64,000 bases of DNA from Neobacillus sp. PS3-40. Its GTDB lineage: Bacteria; Bacillota; Bacilli; Bacillales; Cytobacillaceae. Below the pieces are notes generated by a model, which saw only the letters and a program-made list of their open reading frames with translations, was not told where the DNA came from and searched no databases. The translations under genes and the position numbers were made by a program. Positions 61,862 to 64,000 of the stretch are shown here, piece by piece (position 1 is the stretch's first letter; the number at the start of each line of letters is the position of its first letter). Location: assembly GCF_030915485.1 (NCBI RefSeq), contig NZ_CP133266.1, forward strand, positions 3,538,001 through 3,602,000. The letters are read 5' to 3'.

Positions 61862-62973
61862 TTAAGCTTGAGGTATATCTTCTACTTCTTGCATCACTGC
61901 CCAAATAAAACCTGCCAATTCTCGCGCTACTGCTGTAATGGCTTTACCGCTTTCTTTCCCTCTTGATAATAAGCGGAAATACTTCTTGTGGAGTCGGTTC
62001 TGTGCTTTCCACGATATTGCCTGAATCGTTGGTGATTGCCCACTTTGCCGTCTTTGTAGTTCTCCTTTAACAGAGGGTTGATACCGATAACTCCAGGCAG
62101 ACTCTACCAATAAACGCCGTACGTGTCGATTACCTGTTTTGGTTATTTCTCCTTGTCTCCTTTTTCACCACTCGAATACTCGCTAGGGATTAAACCAACA
62201 TAAGCCATGAATTGCCTCGGTGTAGTAAAACGTTTAAAAGAACCGATTTCTGCTACAATACTTGTCGCTGTAATAAGAGCTACTCCTCTTAATGATTGGA
62301 GTGCTTGAATTTTTTTGGCATGGACACCTTCACTCGCTAGAATTTTAATTTCTTCTTCTAACCTTAGAATACGTTGTGCTAACTCTTTGAGTTGGTGGTA
62401 GTATTCCTGGAAGGTTACTTGTAGAGAAGGGTTTTCAAATTTTAAAGTGTCCAGCCATCTGAAATATTTGATTGTCCACTTATTTACTCCAGTAGGAGGT
62501 TTAATATCATTACGCAGTAAAAATTTACTTAATCGGTGTTTTCCTCTCAGTTCGTCTTCTTTGGCATCTTCTCTACACCTAACAAGATCCCGCAGAGCCT
62601 CATCCTCTGGAGTTGGTACATAAATTGGAGTCAACTCTCCAGCCCGATATAAATGAGCTAAGCGAACAGAGTCCCTGCGATCCGTTTTAATACGTTCTCC
62701 AGGTCTTTTAGGAATAAGAGACGGGGCAATCACCGAGCAGTGAATCCCTAGTGTGATAAATAGTCGGTACAATGGATATCCTGTCGGACCAGCTTCATAA
62801 CACACTCGCAGAGATTCCGGGCTGCCCAATTTTTTCATTAATTTCCTCACTTCTTCTGGTGTATGAGGAATCATTCCATGGTATCTAGGCTCCCCTCGGC
62901 CCTCATCGGCAATAGCGACTGCAATTTTTTCCTTTGATACGTCTAAACCTACATATTTAATGGTATCCTTCAT
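61862..62973 (-). pseudogene. IS110-family recombinase, frameshifted
   Basis: The N-terminal RuvC-like DEDD domain is intact (KYVGLDVSKEKIAVAIADE, CYEAGPTGYPLYR, KTDRRDSVRLAHLYRAGEL), followed by a coiled coil and the transposase_20 domain (IQALQSLRGVALITATSIVAEIG, RQFMAYVGLIPSEYSSG). At a run of five A (plus-strand T 62161-62165) the frame shifts: EKGDKEK then stop. The other frame reads KRRQGEITKTGNRHVRRLLVESAW to 61862. One A restores it. A -1 slip on the A-run could also join the frames, but IS110 enzymes normally need no frameshift. Confidence 0.85.
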
Positions 62974-62977
62974 AATG

Positions 62978-63077
62978 ACTAGCTCCTTCCGTAATGTAGC
63001 TCTGATTTGGTTTTTTGTTTTTCATCAGTAAACATTCTAACCAAATTAACCTACGAATTTACGAGTAAGGAGCTAGT
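62978..63077. repeat. Inverted repeat framing the 5' end of the IS110-like element
   Basis: ACTAGCTCCTT just upstream of the recombinase start and AAGGAGCTAGT next to the right terminal repeat form an 11-bp perfect inverted repeat around about 80 AT-rich bases. Could bracket the recombinase promoter. Confidence 0.5.
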
Positions 63078-63091
63078 TTCGTTCATGATAA

Positions 63092-63169
63092 CTCGGCGTA
63101 AGCGCCTGCGGGGTCTCACCTGTCCCGCTGCTCCCGCAGGAGTCGAGCACCTTCCGCTCCAATCAACAG
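63092..63169 (-). repeat. Family A repeat, copy A4, right part
   Basis: CTCGGCGTAAGCGCCTGCGG to CCGCTCCAATCAACAG, completing A4. Confidence 0.8.
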
Positions 63170-63209
63170 AGTGCCAAAATTAACATTAGATTTTAAAATA
63201 GTCAATATA

Positions 63210-63254
63210 AAAAAGGTATAATACCTCTTTTTTGAGGGAATTATACCTTTTTTA
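63210..63254. terminator. Bidirectional hairpin
   Basis: Stem AAAAAAGGTATAAT/ATTATACCTTTTTT with an internal CCTC/GAGG. No gene lies adjacent. Confidence 0.6.
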
Positions 63255-63445
63255 ATACAGCTATATACAATCTTTGATAACGAGTGATGAAGGTCCAAAA
63301 TCGGTAATTGGTAGAGAAAAAGGTCTTTCAAATGCCACGAATGATTCCAATAAGTCTCTTTTTTATCCGTCTAGTGGAATCAAAGTAGGTTAAGAAATTA
63401 CGAATAGAACTTAATCGTGCCCGTAATAGGGAATATCTATTTTTT
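63255..63445. other. Gene-free stretch
   Basis: No coding frame, RNA or repeat that I can support. A short GCCCGTAATAGGG palindrome precedes repeat B10. Confidence 0.4.
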
Positions 63446-63448
63446 TTT

Positions 63449-63550
63449 TAGCTAAGCAAAATTTATATCCATAAATTCTGCTGGCGCATAAGGGTAACTA
63501 CGTCTCTGTCATCGCACTTAGGGGCTCGCCAATCGGCAAGTTTTCTTTAT
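63449..63550 (+). repeat. Family B repeat, copy B10
   Basis: Full-length copy starting in a run of T: TAGCTAAGCAAAATTTATATCC to GCTCGCCAATCGGCAAG TTTTC. Located 40 bp from repeat A5. Confidence 0.85.
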
Positions 63551-63590
63551 CTCCATAAAGGTTGTCTTCAGACTTTTCTACTTTATCTAC

Positions 63591-63722
63591 CTGAGTTGAT
63601 TGGAGCGGAGGGCACTTGACTCCTGCGGGATTAGAGGGAATGGGAGACCCCACAGGCGGTACGCCGAGGAGGCTCCCATCCCTCCCCGCGGAAAGCAAGT
63701 GCCCGGAGCGGAAATCAACGGG
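63591..63722 (+). repeat. Family A repeat, copy A5
   Basis: Uninterrupted copy with eroded termini (GAGTTGATTGG... / AATCAACGGG). The centre is CCACAGGCGGTACGCCGAGGAGG, which shows the uninterrupted form of the site hit by the IS in A3 and A4. Confidence 0.8.
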
Positions 63723-64000
63723 CAAAGTTACGGTCTGAAAACAACCATTTATGCAAAAAGAGCCTTTAAAAAAATCAAAATAACCCAAGCATTTTTCCGT
63801 GTTAAATAATATGCTAATTCAGTTGTGATTTGGATAGTTATTTACGTTTTTCTCCACGTTATCGGAACTACTTACATAAATTGCCGGGCTATTTTCATGG
63901 GGTCTAACAAGGGCAATTACGCTTCACTTATTTTTTAAAATTATACGATAGGACTAGCACATAGAAAAGTAAGGCAGTCAATGTTATGAGTGGTCCTGTG
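63723..64000. other. Right edge, no gene recognised
   Basis: AT-rich with no supported coding frame. A short stretch near 63910 (GGGCAATTACGC) resembles the middle of a family B repeat but is too short to call. Confidence 0.35.

Larger units (their letters stand above)
61346..63091 (-). mobile_element. IS110/IS1111-like element inserted in repeat A4
   Basis: Subterminal inverted repeats of 12 bp, ATGAACGAAACT at 61351-61362 and its complement at 63075-63086. Removing the element restores GCCTC-CT-CGGCG of repeat A, with a shared CT core at both junctions. The element has one recombinase gene (frameshifted), about 500 bp of non-coding DNA on its 3' side and about 100 bp on its 5' side. Confidence 0.75.

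Noticed and set aside
63498-63809. Frames of 69-96 codons across repeats B10 and A5
   Set aside because: They arise from the GC-rich repeat sequence on both strands and have no coding character.

Overview
The window is a chromosomal stretch of a low-GC, spore-forming Bacillaceae bacterium (Bacillus/Neobacillus-like). The evidence is AT-rich intergenic DNA, frequent TTG and GTG starts with strong GGAGG-type ribosome sites, sporulation proteins (YlaJ/YhcN type, YjcZ, YlbD) and gene order. From about 4.9 kb to 61.2 kb the order follows the Bacillus subtilis ykyB-ykuE-ykuI-ykuJ-ykzF-darB-ccpC-dapH-dapL-ahpA-ykuV ... ktrC-rnjA-rpoY-ykrA-defB-ykyA-pdhABCD-SR1-speA-yktA-yktB-suhB-ylaF-typA-ylaHIJKLN-ftsW-ctaB ... 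ylbB-ylbG-rsmD-coaD segment. Family names come from recognising the protein sequences; no database was searched.

Layout: 0-5 kb holds a broken transposase, a lipoprotein, a YkwC-like dehydrogenase and patA. 5-16 kb holds ykyB, a Tat-exported phosphoesterase (ykuE), a C39-like lipoprotein, the EAL protein ykuI, darB, an MFS exporter, ccpC and the lysine genes dapH-dapL. With patA these complete the acetyl branch of diaminopimelate synthesis. 16-18 kb is an intact IS1182-like element. 18-28 kb holds redox (ahpA, ykuV), potassium (ktrC), RNA decay/transcription (rnjA, rpoY), defB and small genes. 28-33 kb is the pyruvate dehydrogenase operon. 34-49 kb holds the SR1/SR1P RNA gene, speA, typA and the yla genes with ftsW. 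49-51 kb is a damaged cytochrome-assembly locus: ctaB is frameshifted and ctaA, ctaC-G and pycA are absent. 51-61 kb is ylbB-ylbI, interrupted by an intact IS3-type element and carrying a ylbH leader RNA. 61-63 kb is an IS110/IS1111-like element with a frameshifted recombinase. The remainder is repeats.

The most unusual content is between the genes. Family A is a GC-rich palindromic repeat of about 130 bp with ends CTGTTGATT/AATCAACAG (5 copies). Two copies are each split by a different insertion sequence near the centre. Family B is a structured element of about 100 bp (10 copies or remnants). Nine lie in the same orientation, nearly always starting at the T-tract of an intrinsic terminator; one stem shows a compensatory pair change, and the better copies end in a terminator-like hairpin. 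Family C is a pair of long hairpins flanking ylaL-ylaN. A degenerate series of short stem-loops surrounds the IS3 insertion. Family B and the IS110-type 3' non-coding end (possible bridge RNA) are the best candidates for something not yet described.
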